64,000 nucleotides of DNA from Actinomadura nitritigenes (lineage in GTDB: Bacteria; Actinomycetota; Actinomycetes; Streptosporangiales; Streptosporangiaceae): assembly GCF_017573545.1 (NCBI RefSeq), contig NZ_JAGEOK010000036.1:43215-107214 (forward strand). The letters run 5' to 3'. Under the pieces are notes generated by a model. The model did no database searches and had not been told where the DNA came from. It was given only the letters and a program-made list of their open reading frames with translations. The position numbers were made by a program, and so were the translations under genes. Below, piece by piece: positions 8,789 through 17,351 of the stretch. Positions within the stretch are counted from its first letter, which is position 1, and every line of letters begins with the position of its first letter.

Positions 8789-10176
8789 GACACCTCCTCG
8801 GCGTCCGGGGACGGCGCGGCGGCGCACGGCGGGTCGGAGATCTCCGGCCGGCCGGACGGCGCCGGGGCCGCGGCGGTGCGGATCCGGATCTTCTCGGCGA
8901 CGCGGCGGGCCACGCTGACGACCTCCAGCTCGGCGTGCCCGGACGCGCCGTCCAGGGCGACGGTGAGGCGGTCGCCGGGGCAGGGGAGGCGGCGCAGCTC
9001 GGCCATGACGAGGCCGCCGAGGGTGTCGTAGGCGTCGCCCTCGGGCAGGTCGAGGCCGGTGAGGCGGCCGACCTCGTCGATGCGCATGCCGGCGTCGACC
9101 AGCCAGGACCCGTCGGGGCCGCTGGTCGGGGCGTCCTCGCGGGCGTCGGTCTCGTCGGCGATCTCGCCGACGAGCTCCTCGGCGACGTCCTCGAAGGTGA
9201 GGATGCCGGCGAGGCCGCCGTACTCGTCGACGACGCAGGCGAACTCCTCGCCGGACTCGCGCATCCGCTCGATGACGCCGTACAGCGGCTGGCTGCCGGG
9301 GACGAGCAGCGCGGGCCGGGCGATCCTCCCGACCGGGGTGGACGGGTCGAGGGCGTCGTCGGCGACCTCGCGGACCCCGGCGACGCCGATGACGTCGTCG
9401 ACCTCGCCGTCGTACACGGGGTAGGCGCTGTGCCCGGTCTCGCGGATCAGCGCGACGAGGTCGGCGGCGGGCGCGGTGGAGGGCAGCGTGCTGACCTGCG
9501 GGCGCGGGACCATGACCTCGTCGGCGGTGAGGTCGCCGAACGACAGGGCGCGGTCGAGGAGGCCGGACAGGTCCGCGGGCAGGTGGCCGGAGCTCTGCGA
9601 CTTGCCGATGATGTCGCCGAGCTCCTCGAGGGTGGCGCCGCTGTGGAGCTCGTCGACGGGTTCGACGCCGACGAGGCGCAGCAGCCGCTCGGCGGCGCGG
9701 TCGAACAGCCGGATCAGCGGGCCCGCGACGGTCAGGTAGACGAGCGTGGACCCGGCCAGCGCGCGCGCCAGCGACTCGGCACGGGCCAGGGCGAGGTTCT
9801 TGGGGAACAGCTCGCCCAGCAGCATCTGGATCAGCGTGGCCAGCACGAACCCGGCGGCCAGCGCGATCGCGCCGGTGGCGCCCTCGGGCACGCCCGCGGC
9901 GTCCAGCAGCGGCCGGATCAGCTCGGCCAGGGCGGGCTTGGCGATGAACCCGACGACCAGCGTGGTCATCGTGATGCCGAGCTGCGCGCCCGACAGCATG
10001 AACGACAGCCGGCCGATGACCTTCACGGCCCGCCGGGCGGACGCGTCGCCGCGCGCGGCGGCCTGCTCGAGGGACGCGCGGTCGGCGGCGACGTAGGCGA
10101 ATTCCTGGGCGACGAAGTATCCGGTGGCTGCGGTGAGAACGATCACCGCGAGCAGTCCCAGCGCCGCGCTCAGCAT
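8776..10176 (-). CDS. CNNM/HlyC-CorC family membrane protein (full length)
   Basis: 466 residues in order: DUF21/CNNM membrane domain (motif YFVAQEFAYVAADR, then LLGELFPKNLALA), a CBS pair around 200-340 (VMVPRPQ, HSAYPVYDGEVDDVIGV), and a C-terminal CorC_HlyC FAD-binding-like fold (SWLVDAGMRIDEVGRLTGLDLP). It probably acts in Mg2+ or other divalent cation homeostasis at the plasma membrane. It is first in a two-gene operon with the shorter paralogue, a tandem arrangement also found in mycobacteria. The ATG at 10176 lacks a strong ribosome site. The gene is divergent from the PknG-type operon, with about 260 bp between them. Confidence 0.9.
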   Translation of the reverse strand: MLSAALGLLAVIVLTAATGYFVAQEFAYVAADRASLEQAAARGDASARRAVKVIGRLSFMLSGAQLGITMTTLVVGFIAKPALAELIRPLLDAAGVPEGATGAIALAAGFVLATLIQMLLGELFPKNLALARAESLARALAGSTLVYLTVAGPLIRLFDRAAERLLRLVGVEPVDELHSGATLEELGDIIGKSQSSGHLPADLSGLLDRALSFGDLTADEVMVPRPQVSTLPSTAPAADLVALIRETGHSAYPVYDGEVDDVIGVAGVREVADDALDPSTPVGRIARPALLVPGSQPLYGVIERMRESGEEFACVVDEYGGLAGILTFEDVAEELVGEIADETDAREDAPTSGPDGSWLVDAGMRIDEVGRLTGLDLPEGDAYDTLGGLVMAELRRLPCPGDRLTVALDGASGHAELEVVSVARRVAEKIRIRTAAAPAPSGRPEISDPPCAAAPSPDAEEVSWTR

Positions 10177-10321
10177 GGGGCACCGGGTCTATGACTGGGG
10201 TCCGACACCGCGGACTCACCACTCCTTTCATCTGGGCCTACCTGCGTAACGCCGCCTCGGGCGGCGAGGTTCCCGGCGCACCAGGGTAAGGTCCCGCGCC
10301 GATCGTCCCACCGGCGCGGTG

Positions 10322-10342
10322 GCCTGTCCCGCGGGGACAGGC
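10322..10342. promoter_or_regulatory. GC-rich perfect hairpin in divergent intergenic region
   Basis: GCCTGTCCC and GGGACAGGC form a 9-bp perfect stem around a GCG loop. It lies between the CNNM pair (minus) and the PknG-type operon (plus), about 145 nt upstream of the CNNM start. It could be an operator or part of the CNNM 5' leader. I found no M-box consensus here. Confidence 0.45.
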
Positions 10343-10353
10343 GCTTGTGTCGC

Positions 10354-10400
10354 CAAGTGTCACGGATCACACTTGTTGGAGAGAGCGTGCCCGATACTTG
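10354..10400 (+). promoter_or_regulatory. Candidate operator and promoter of the PknG-type operon
   Basis: CAAGTGT-N8-ACACTTG (10354-10375) is a perfect inverted repeat overlapping a possible -35 TTGTTG (10373-10378). A weak -10 TACTTG (10395-10400) follows after 16 nt. The geometry suggests a dimeric regulator controlling the seven-gene operon that begins 35-75 nt downstream. No binding protein can be named. Confidence 0.4.
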
Positions 10401-10434
10401 AGCGGTCCTTTGCTCCCAGGCCGCCGGAACGAGG

Positions 10435-11721
10435 GTGCGCACGGGGACCGAGAGAACCGAACGCGGGGCTGAGGTGGACGAGAGCGGGGCCGGGGCCGCC
10501 GCGCCCATGAGCCGGGAGGGGGTCGACCATGCCCTCAGGACGCTCGGCGCGGAGCGGGAGCGGATCGCGGCGTCCCTGCTGGAGCTCGACGGCCACACCG
10601 GCGTCCGGCTGCTGAAGGGCGCCCGGCTCACCGGGGAGACGTGGCGGCGCTGGGAGAAGGTGGGAGCCAGGCTGACGCTGCTGTGGCAGGTCTTCGACGC
10701 CTACCAGCGGGTGCTGGACGCGGCGTGCGCGCTGCGCGGCCGGTCGCCGCGCCCGGACGTGCCGACGCTCGTGGAGCTCACCGGGATGCTGTCGGGGCGG
10801 TCGGTGGAACTGCCGGACGGTGAGATCCCCCTCGAAGACCGGACGCTGCTCGGCCCGCAGGAGAAGCGCGCGACGCTGGACGAGGCGGTCGGGATGATGT
10901 CCGACGCGTTCGCCTTCGTGGCGAAGGAGGTCGCGGCGGCGGACGCGGCGTGGTCGGCGCTGCTGAAGCCGCTGGAGGAGGCGGAGGAGAGCTGGCAGCG
11001 GACGGCGCGGCTGGCGCACTCCCTCGACGGCACCCGGCATCCGGAGCTGGACCGGCTGGGCCGCGAGCTGACGGCGCTCGGCCGGCTGGTCCGCACCGAT
11101 CCGCTGTCGCTGTGCCCCGGCGGCCGTCCCGATACCGTGCGGCTGGACCGGGTCCGCGCGTCGCTGCGGTCGATCGGCGACGAGCTGGCGGGGGTGGCGC
11201 GGCTCCGCGACGAGTACGCCGAGCTGGTCGCGGGCCTCGGCGAGGCGATCGAGCGGGTCGAGGACACCGAGCGGCGGGCCCGCGAGGCGCACGCGACGGT
11301 GCTGCTGAAGATCCACGCGCCGAACGTGCCGGCGCCGTCGCGGGGGCTCGGGGAAGGGCTGCGGGACCGGCTCGCCGCCCTGGAGCGGCTGCGGGAGGCG
11401 GGCCGCTGGGTGGAGATGGCGGGCCGGGTCGCGGCGCTGGAGAGCGCGGCGGCGCAGGCGCTGGAACGGGCGCGCGACGATCTGCGTCTCAGCGAGGGGC
11501 TCCTCGACCGGCGGGGCGAGCTGCGCGGGCGCCTGGAGGCGTACCGGGCGAAGGCGGCGCGGCTCGGCCTCGCCGAGGACGAGGCGCTCACGGCACTGCA
11601 CGGGCGGGCCCGGGACGTGCTGTGGTCGGCGCCGTGCGACCTGCGCCGTGCGACCGCGCTGCTGGCCGAGTACCAGCGCGCGATCAGGGCGCGCGAGAAC
11701 GACGGGACGGGGACCAGATGA
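10435..11721 (+). CDS. Helical protein of unknown function, first gene of PknG-type operon
   Basis: About 428 residues, or 415 or 404 if GTG 10474 or ATG 10507 is the start; none has a decisive ribosome site. No recognisable catalytic motif, signal peptide or membrane helix. The sequence is Leu/Ala/Arg/Glu-rich and largely helical, with long coiled-coil-prone stretches (about 150-200 and 250-400). I do not recognise the family. It overlaps the kinase gene by ATGA (11718-11721), so the two are translationally coupled, and it is best regarded as an accessory or scaffold protein of the kinase system. Its overall composition suggests a soluble cytoplasmic protein. Confidence 0.75.
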   Translation: MRTGTERTERGAEVDESGAGAAAPMSREGVDHALRTLGAERERIAASLLELDGHTGVRLLKGARLTGETWRRWEKVGARLTLLWQVFDAYQRVLDAACALRGRSPRPDVPTLVELTGMLSGRSVELPDGEIPLEDRTLLGPQEKRATLDEAVGMMSDAFAFVAKEVAAADAAWSALLKPLEEAEESWQRTARLAHSLDGTRHPELDRLGRELTALGRLVRTDPLSLCPGGRPDTVRLDRVRASLRSIGDELAGVARLRDEYAELVAGLGEAIERVEDTERRAREAHATVLLKIHAPNVPAPSRGLGEGLRDRLAALERLREAGRWVEMAGRVAALESAAAQALERARDDLRLSEGLLDRRGELRGRLEAYRAKAARLGLAEDEALTALHGRARDVLWSAPCDLRRATALLAEYQRAIRARENDGTGTR

Positions 11722-14288
11722 CCCGATGCACCCAGCCCGGCTGCACCGGCGAGGTCGGCGAGGACGGCTTCTGCGACGTGTGCGGGATGGCGCCCCTCGC
11801 GGAGCCGCCGCCCGCGGACCCGGGCGGCTCCGTGCCGGTGACCGGCCCGCCGTCCGCGCCGCCTGGGCCGGTGACCGGGCCATCGTCCGCGCCGCCGTCC
11901 GGGCCGGTGACCGGGGCGCCCGGCGGGCTCCCGGCCGGGCCGCCTTCCGGCAGGTCCGGGCCGGTCGTGCCGGTGGCGGCGGTCGCGCCGGCTCCGGTGA
12001 CGGTGGTGAACGCGCCGGCGACGTCGGTCGAGCGGCCCGCGCCCCGGCCGGCCGGCGCTCCGGCGCCCGGGACGGGACCGTCCGGCCCGTCCGTTCCCTC
12101 GGGGACCCCCGGGTCGAGCGGGCCGGGCGGATCGGGCGGGCCGGGCGGGTCGCGCAGCGAGCCGACCGGCGGGTCCGGGAGTTCGGGCCGCACCGCGTCC
12201 CGCGGCGGGACGCGCGGGACGGGCTCCAGCGGGTCCGCGCGGCGCGGGATGCTCGGCGCCGGGCTGGTCGAGGTGCCGCCGGTCCCGTTCCGCGACCCCG
12301 CGTCCGCGATCATGGAGAACCCGGAGGTCCCGGAGAACCGGCGGTACTGCAGCCGGTGCGGCGAGAAGGTCGGCCGCGGCCGGGACGGGCGGCCGGGCCG
12401 CACCGAGGGGTTCTGCGCGACCTGCGGGCACCGGTTCTCCTTCACCCCGAAGCTGAAGCCGGGCGAGCTGCTCGGCGGCCAGTACGAGGTGCTGGGCTGC
12501 CTCGCGCACGGCGGGCTCGGCTGGGTGTACCTGGCGCGCGACCACAACGTCAGCGAGCGGTGGGTGGTGCTGAAGGGCCTGCTGGACACCGGCGACGCCG
12601 ACTCCCTCGCCGCCGCGGCGGCCGAGCGGGCGTTCCTCGCCGAGGTCGAGCACCCCAACATCGTCAAGATCTACAACTTCGTGCGGCACGGCGACTCCGG
12701 CTACATCGTGATGGAGTACGTCGGCGGGCGCTCGCTCAAGGAGATCCTGCTCGCGCGCCGCGAGGAGGAGGGCGACCAGGCGGCGCTGCCGCTCGGGCAG
12801 GTGCTGGCCTACGGCCTGGAGGTGCTGAGCGCGCTCGGCTACCTGCACGGTGTCGGGCTGCTGTACTGCGACTTCAAGCCGGACAACGCGATCCAGTCCG
12901 AGGAGCAGCTGAAGCTGATCGACCTCGGCGGCGTGCGGCGCGCGTTCGACGTGGACAGCCCCATCTTCGGCACCCCCGGCTACCAGGCGCCGGAGATCGG
13001 CTCGTCGGGCCCGTCGATCGTGTCGGACCTGTACACGGTCGGCCGGACCCTCGCCGTGCTGAGCTTCCCGTTCCGCGGCTACACGCGGCGGCATCTGCGC
13101 AGCCTGCCGCCGCGCGAGGAGGTGCCGCTGTTCCAGCGGCACGAGTCGTACCACCGGCTGCTGCGCCGGGCGACGCATCCCGATCCGGCGCGCCGGTTCC
13201 AGAGCGCGGCGGAGATGGCCGAGCAGCTGACCGGGGTGCTGCGCGAGGTGCTGTCGGCGGAGGACGGGAAGGCCCGCCCGGCGCCGTCGCCGCTGTTCGG
13301 CCCCGAGCAGCACACCGCCGGGACCGACATCATCGACCCCGATCCGGCGCGCGACGGCGCGACGCCGGTGCTGGCGCCGCTGGAGCCGGGCGCGGCGGCG
13401 ATCGCGCTGCCCGTCCCGCTCGTGCACGGCTCGGACCCGGCCGCCGCGTTCCTCGCCGGGCTGACCGCCCGCGACCCGGGCGACCTCGCGGCGGCGCTGG
13501 CGGCCGCGCCGGTGGCGTCGCGGGAGGTGCGGTTCGCGCTGGTCCGGGTCCGGATCGAGCTGGGCGACCTGGACGTCGCCGCGCGGCTGCTGGGGGAGCT
13601 GGAGGCCGAGCAGCCCGACGACTGGCGGGTCGACTGGTACCGGGGCGCCCGAGCGCTGGCGGACGGCCGCGCCGCCGACGCCGCCGCCGTGTTCTCCGAC
13701 CTGTACGACCTGATGCCGGGCGAGCAGGCGCCGAAGCTCGCGCTCGGCTTCTGCAAGGAGCTGCTGGGCGAGCACGTGGCCGCCGGGCGCTTCTACGCGA
13801 CGGTCTGGCGCACCGACCCGACGCACGTCAGCGCCGCGTTCGGGCTGGCCCGCGCGTACCTGGCGGGCGGCGACCGGGGCAGCGCGGGACGCGTGCTGGA
13901 CTCGGTGCCGCGCATCTCCAGCCACTACCTGGCCGCGCAGCTCGGCGCGATCGGCGCGGCGGTGCGGGGGCGTCCGGCCGGGGAGCTGAACGCGGCGGCG
14001 CTGGTGGACGCGGGGCGGCGGCTGCGGTCGCTCCGGCTGGACACCGAGCGGTACTCGGCGTTCGTGGCGGAGGTGCTGGAGGCCGCGCTCGGCTGGCTGC
14101 GCGCCGACCGGACCCCGGCGCAGCTGCGACCGGAAAAGGACATCCTCGGCATCCCGCTGGAAGAGCCTCGACTGCGGGCGAAGCTGGAGGAGACTTACCG
14201 GGTGCTCGCCAAGCTCGCGGACGGCCCGGGACACCGCCACGCGATGGTGAAGCGCGCCAACGCCGTCCGCCCGAGGACGCTGTTCTGA
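11718..14288 (+). CDS. pknG: PknG-like Ser/Thr protein kinase with extra zinc ribbon
   Basis: 856 residues in order: N-terminal ribbon (CTQPGCTGEVGEDGFCDVCG), Pro/Gly-rich linker, PknG-type rubredoxin-like double CxxCG (about 208-240), kinase domain (about 253-520), and a TPR-like helical C terminus (about 570-850). Kinase motifs: glycine loop AHGGLGWVYLARD, Lys in WVVLKG, catalytic loop YCDFKPDN (Asp about 385), and DLG in place of DFG (about 402), as in mycobacterial PknG. PknG phosphorylates FHA proteins of the GarA/OdhI type to control 2-oxoglutarate/glutamate metabolism; here it would act on the FHA or VWA proteins of its own operon. Start overlaps the upstream gene; PP2C follows after 2 bp. 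Confidence 0.93.
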   Translation: MTRCTQPGCTGEVGEDGFCDVCGMAPLAEPPPADPGGSVPVTGPPSAPPGPVTGPSSAPPSGPVTGAPGGLPAGPPSGRSGPVVPVAAVAPAPVTVVNAPATSVERPAPRPAGAPAPGTGPSGPSVPSGTPGSSGPGGSGGPGGSRSEPTGGSGSSGRTASRGGTRGTGSSGSARRGMLGAGLVEVPPVPFRDPASAIMENPEVPENRRYCSRCGEKVGRGRDGRPGRTEGFCATCGHRFSFTPKLKPGELLGGQYEVLGCLAHGGLGWVYLARDHNVSERWVVLKGLLDTGDADSLAAAAAERAFLAEVEHPNIVKIYNFVRHGDSGYIVMEYVGGRSLKEILLARREEEGDQAALPLGQVLAYGLEVLSALGYLHGVGLLYCDFKPDNAIQSEEQLKLIDLGGVRRAFDVDSPIFGTPGYQAPEIGSSGPSIVSDLYTVGRTLAVLSFPFRGYTRRHLRSLPPREEVPLFQRHESYHRLLRRATHPDPARRFQSAAEMAEQLTGVLREVLSAEDGKARPAPSPLFGPEQHTAGTDIIDPDPARDGATPVLAPLEPGAAAIALPVPLVHGSDPAAAFLAGLTARDPGDLAAALAAAPVASREVRFALVRVRIELGDLDVAARLLGELEAEQPDDWRVDWYRGARALADGRAADAAAVFSDLYDLMPGEQAPKLALGFCKELLGEHVAAGRFYATVWRTDPTHVSAAFGLARAYLAGGDRGSAGRVLDSVPRISSHYLAAQLGAIGAAVRGRPAGELNAAALVDAGRRLRSLRLDTERYSAFVAEVLEAALGWLRADRTPAQLRPEKDILGIPLEEPRLRAKLEETYRVLAKLADGPGHRHAMVKRANAVRPRTLF

Positions 14289-14290
14289 CG

Positions 14291-15211
14291 ATGAGCGGGC
14301 ACGGGAACGCGGCGCGCGTGGACGCCGCCTGCCTCGACTGCGGGAGCTGGTCCGTCACGGCGGACGGGTTCTGCGAGCGGTGCGGGCTGCGGCAGCCGGG
14401 CGCCGACGAGCACGCCGAGGCGCACCTGGTGGTGGACGGGCGGCCCGCGCTGGGCGCCGGCATCAGCGATCCGGGGCTGCGCCGCGTCCACAACGAGGAC
14501 GCGTTCGCGCTGGCGGCGCTGCCGCACGGGGCGTGCGGGGTCGTCTGCGACGGGGTCGCGACGGCGCCGGGGTCGCGGGAGGCGGCGCGGGCCGCGGCGC
14601 AGACGGCGTCGGCGGTGCTGCTCGACCGGATCGCGGCGGGCGCGGCCCCCGACGAGGCGACCCGGGAGGCCGCCGGGCGGGCGGGCGAGGCCGTCGCCGC
14701 CCTCGCCGACCCGGGCGAGCCCGGCCCGGCCTGCACGTTCGTCTCGGCGGTCGTGGCGGCGGACCGGGTCACAATCGCCTGGCTGGGCGACAGCCGCGCC
14801 TACTGGCTGTCGGCGGCGGGGTCGTTCCCGCTGACCACGGACGACTCGTGGGCGGTGCGGGCGGTCGCGCGCGGCGAGCTGACCGCCGACGAGGCCTGGA
14901 CGGACCGCCGCGCGCACATGCTGACGGGGTGGATGGGCGCGGACGCGGGCGCGTTCGAGGCGCACCTCGCCGCGTTCGAGCCGGACGGCCCGGGACTCGT
15001 GCTGATCTGCAGCGACGGGCTGTGGAACGATCTCCCGGACGCGGCGGCGCTGGCGTCGGTCGCGCTCGGCGGGGCGGGCGCGGAGGCCGGGCCGTTGGGG
15101 GCGGCGCGGCGGCTGGTGCGGGCGGCGCTGGACGCGGGGGGACACGACAACGTGACGGTGGTGGTCATCGAGTTCCCGCCGCCCGACCCGACGAGGGAGC
15201 CCGGCAGATGA
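14291..15211 (+). CDS. PP2C-family Ser/Thr phosphatase with N-terminal zinc ribbon
   Basis: 306 residues. A ribbon opens the protein (CLDCGSWSVTADGFCERCG), then the PP2C fold with its metal and phosphate motifs: RRVHNEDAF (about 65), VVCDGVATAPGS where most family members have ADGMGG, GDSRAYWL, CSDGLWNDL and GGHDNVTVV near the C terminus. All metal-binding Asp residues appear present, so it should be active. It is the natural antagonist of the adjacent PknG-like kinase. It starts 2 bp after the kinase stop and overlaps the VWA gene by 4 bp, consistent with a fixed stoichiometric signalling unit. Confidence 0.92.
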   Translation: MSGHGNAARVDAACLDCGSWSVTADGFCERCGLRQPGADEHAEAHLVVDGRPALGAGISDPGLRRVHNEDAFALAALPHGACGVVCDGVATAPGSREAARAAAQTASAVLLDRIAAGAAPDEATREAAGRAGEAVAALADPGEPGPACTFVSAVVAADRVTIAWLGDSRAYWLSAAGSFPLTTDDSWAVRAVARGELTADEAWTDRRAHMLTGWMGADAGAFEAHLAAFEPDGPGLVLICSDGLWNDLPDAAALASVALGGAGAEAGPLGAARRLVRAALDAGGHDNVTVVVIEFPPPDPTREPGR

Positions 15212-16611
15212 GCGAACGTCCCGAGTTCACGATCCGCGTGGACCAGAACCCCTACCTGCCGGCGGGCGGGCGCGAGATGCACGCCATCGTGACCGTCGAG
15301 TCCCGCTCGGAGGGGGACGCAGGCCCGCCCGCCGAGGGCGGCGCCGCGGAGGTCATCATCATCGACACGTCCGGGTCGATGTCGTACGGCGGCAAGATGG
15401 CCGCGGCGCGGCGCGCGGCGAAGGCGGCCGTCGAGGTGCTGCGGGACGGGGTGCGGTTCGCGGTCGTCGCGGGCGCGAACCGGCCGCGGATGATCTACCC
15501 GCAGGGGGAGCGGCTGGTCGAGGCGAGCGCGTCGACGCGGCGCAGCGCGGCGAACGCGGTCGCGCGGCTGGACGCGGCGGGCGGCACGGCGATCGGGTCG
15601 TGGCTGCGGCTGGCCGACCGGCTGTTCGAGGGCCAGGACGGCCTCGTCCGGCACGCGATCCTGCTGACCGACGGCAAGAACCAGCACGAGAGCGCCGAGG
15701 AGCTGGACGCGGCGCTGCGGCAGTGCTCGGGGCACTTCCTGTGCGACGCGCGCGGCGTCGGCACGGACTGGGAGGTCGCCGAGCTGCGCAGGATCACCTC
15801 GGCGCTGCTGGGCGGGTTCCTGGACGTCCCCGACCCGAAGGACCTGGAGGCCGACTTCCTCGCGATGGCGCGGGCGGCGATGGGCAAGCAGCTCGCGGAC
15901 GTGGCGCTGCGCGTGTGGACGCCGCAGTACGCGGAGCTGCGGTTCCTCAAGCAGATGGTGCCGACCGTGGACGACCTGACGGGCCGCCGGGCGGAGTCGG
16001 GCGCGCAGACCGTCGACTACCCGCTCGGCGCGTGGGGCAGCGAGAACCGCGAGTACCACCTGTGCGTGGAGGTGCAGCCGGGCGATGTCGGGCGGCAGAT
16101 GCGCGCGGCGTGGGTGAAGCTGATCGCGCCGGGGGCGGGCGGGGAGGCCGAGCGGGTCCTGGCGTCCGGGAACGTCCTCGCCGAGTGGACCGACGACGAG
16201 GCCCGCTCGACGCGGATCAACGGGCGGGTCGCGCACCACACGGGGCAGTCGGAGCTGGCCGACGCGATCCAGGAGGGGCTGGAGGCCCGGCGCGAGGGCG
16301 ACGAGGACACCGCGACGGCCCGGCTGGGCCGCGCCGTGGTGCTCGCCCGCGAGGTCGGCAACGAGCAGATCGCCGGGCTGCTGGACAGGGTGGTGGACGT
16401 CATCGACCCGGCGACGGGGACCGTCCGGCTGAAGTCGGACGTGTCGAAGGCGGACGAGATGTCGCTCGACACCCGCTCGGTGCGGACCGTCCGGACCGCC
16501 CGGACGCGCAAGGACGACGCGCCGCCGCCCGGAGCCCCGGGCGCCCCGCCGAGCCAGCCGCCGAGCGCGGCGCCGCCGGGCGCGCCGCCGCCGGGCGAGG
16601 CCGGGAGCTGA
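15208..16611 (+). CDS. VWA-domain protein (TerY/CoxE-like) with Thr/Arg and Pro-rich tail
   Basis: 467 residues. The von Willebrand A domain has a complete MIDAS: DTSGSMS (Asp about 53), GGTAIG (about 125) and TDGKN (Asp about 155), so it should bind a divalent cation and a partner acid residue. A beta-rich region follows (about 240-345), then a helical stretch. The C terminus has DTRSVRTVRTARTRKD followed by a Pro/Gly-rich tail; the regularly spaced Thr residues could be kinase targets read by the adjacent FHA protein (inference). No membrane helix. It starts inside the PP2C stop region (ATGA) with GGGAGCCCGGCAG upstream. Confidence 0.9.
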   Translation: MSERPEFTIRVDQNPYLPAGGREMHAIVTVESRSEGDAGPPAEGGAAEVIIIDTSGSMSYGGKMAAARRAAKAAVEVLRDGVRFAVVAGANRPRMIYPQGERLVEASASTRRSAANAVARLDAAGGTAIGSWLRLADRLFEGQDGLVRHAILLTDGKNQHESAEELDAALRQCSGHFLCDARGVGTDWEVAELRRITSALLGGFLDVPDPKDLEADFLAMARAAMGKQLADVALRVWTPQYAELRFLKQMVPTVDDLTGRRAESGAQTVDYPLGAWGSENREYHLCVEVQPGDVGRQMRAAWVKLIAPGAGGEAERVLASGNVLAEWTDDEARSTRINGRVAHHTGQSELADAIQEGLEARREGDEDTATARLGRAVVLAREVGNEQIAGLLDRVVDVIDPATGTVRLKSDVSKADEMSLDTRSVRTVRTARTRKDDAPPPGAPGAPPSQPPSAAPPGAPPPGEAGS

Positions 16612-16616
16612 GGTCC

Positions 16617-17351
16617 ATGCCGGTCTGCGCGAACGGGCACGTGTCCGCCGCCGACGACTACTGCGACGTGTGCGGCGACCTCATGGAGGGGGCGCCGCGC
16701 GCGGAGTTCACCATGGTCGAGCACGGCGCCGTCTCGATCGCCGACCCGGCCGGGGCGGGAGCGGCCTCCCCTCCGGCGCCGGAGGAGGCACCGGCGTCCG
16801 AGGACTGCCCCGACTGCGGCACCCCCCGCAGCGGCCGGTTCTGCGAGAACTGCGGCTACGACTTCGCGACCGGCACCGCCCAGGCCGGCTCCGACGAGGG
16901 CGGCGGGGACCCCGGCCCGGTGCCGCAGGCCCCGGCGCGCTGGCACGCGGTGATCACGGCCGACCGCGACTACTACGCCTCGGTGATCGCGCAGGAGGGC
17001 CCCGACTCGGCGTCGCTGGAGTTCCCGCCGTACTGCCCGGAGCGCCGCGTCCCGCTGCTCGGCGAGCAGATCAGGATCGGGCGGCGCAGCGCGTCCCGCG
17101 CGACCGTCCCGGAGATCGACCTCGGCGGACCGCCCGAGGACCCCGGAGTCTCGCACCTGCACGCGGTGCTGCTCGCCCGGCCGGAGGGCGGCTGGCTGCT
17201 CGTCGACCCCGGCTCCACCAACGGGACGACGGTGAACGGCGGCGCCGACCCGGTCGCGGTGAACACGCCGGTCCCCCTCGGCGACGGCGACCGCGTCCAC
17301 GTCGGCGCCTGGACGACCATCACCCTGTCCCTTCAGGAGGGCCCGCCATGA
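16617..17351 (+). CDS. FHA-domain protein with two zinc ribbons
   Basis: 244 residues. Two small ribbons lead: CANGHVSAADDYCDVCG at the N terminus and CPDCG...FCENCGYDF (about 62-82). The C-terminal FHA domain (about 130-240) has all phosphothreonine-binding marks: RIGRRSAS, SHLHA, and STNGTTVNG. It should read phospho-Thr made by the operon kinase, in the way GarA or OdhI are linked to PknG, but it lacks an obvious GarA-type ETTS phospho-motif at its N terminus. It starts 6 bp after the VWA gene and overlaps the GlnX-like gene by 4 bp. Confidence 0.92.
   Translation: MPVCANGHVSAADDYCDVCGDLMEGAPRAEFTMVEHGAVSIADPAGAGAASPPAPEEAPASEDCPDCGTPRSGRFCENCGYDFATGTAQAGSDEGGGDPGPVPQAPARWHAVITADRDYYASVIAQEGPDSASLEFPPYCPERRVPLLGEQIRIGRRSASRATVPEIDLGGPPEDPGVSHLHAVLLARPEGGWLLVDPGSTNGTTVNGGADPVAVNTPVPLGDGDRVHVGAWTTITLSLQEGPP

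Noticed and set aside
7772..10231. One 819-residue ORF covering both CNNM genes
   Set aside because: Only its last 338 codons are real. The first two thirds are an Arg/Pro-rich shadow of the longer CNNM gene in another frame, and a perfect ribosome site marks the true start at 8788.
10177..10342. M-box Mg2+ riboswitch upstream of the CNNM pair
   Set aside because: The conserved M-box core sequences are absent; only simple hairpins are present.
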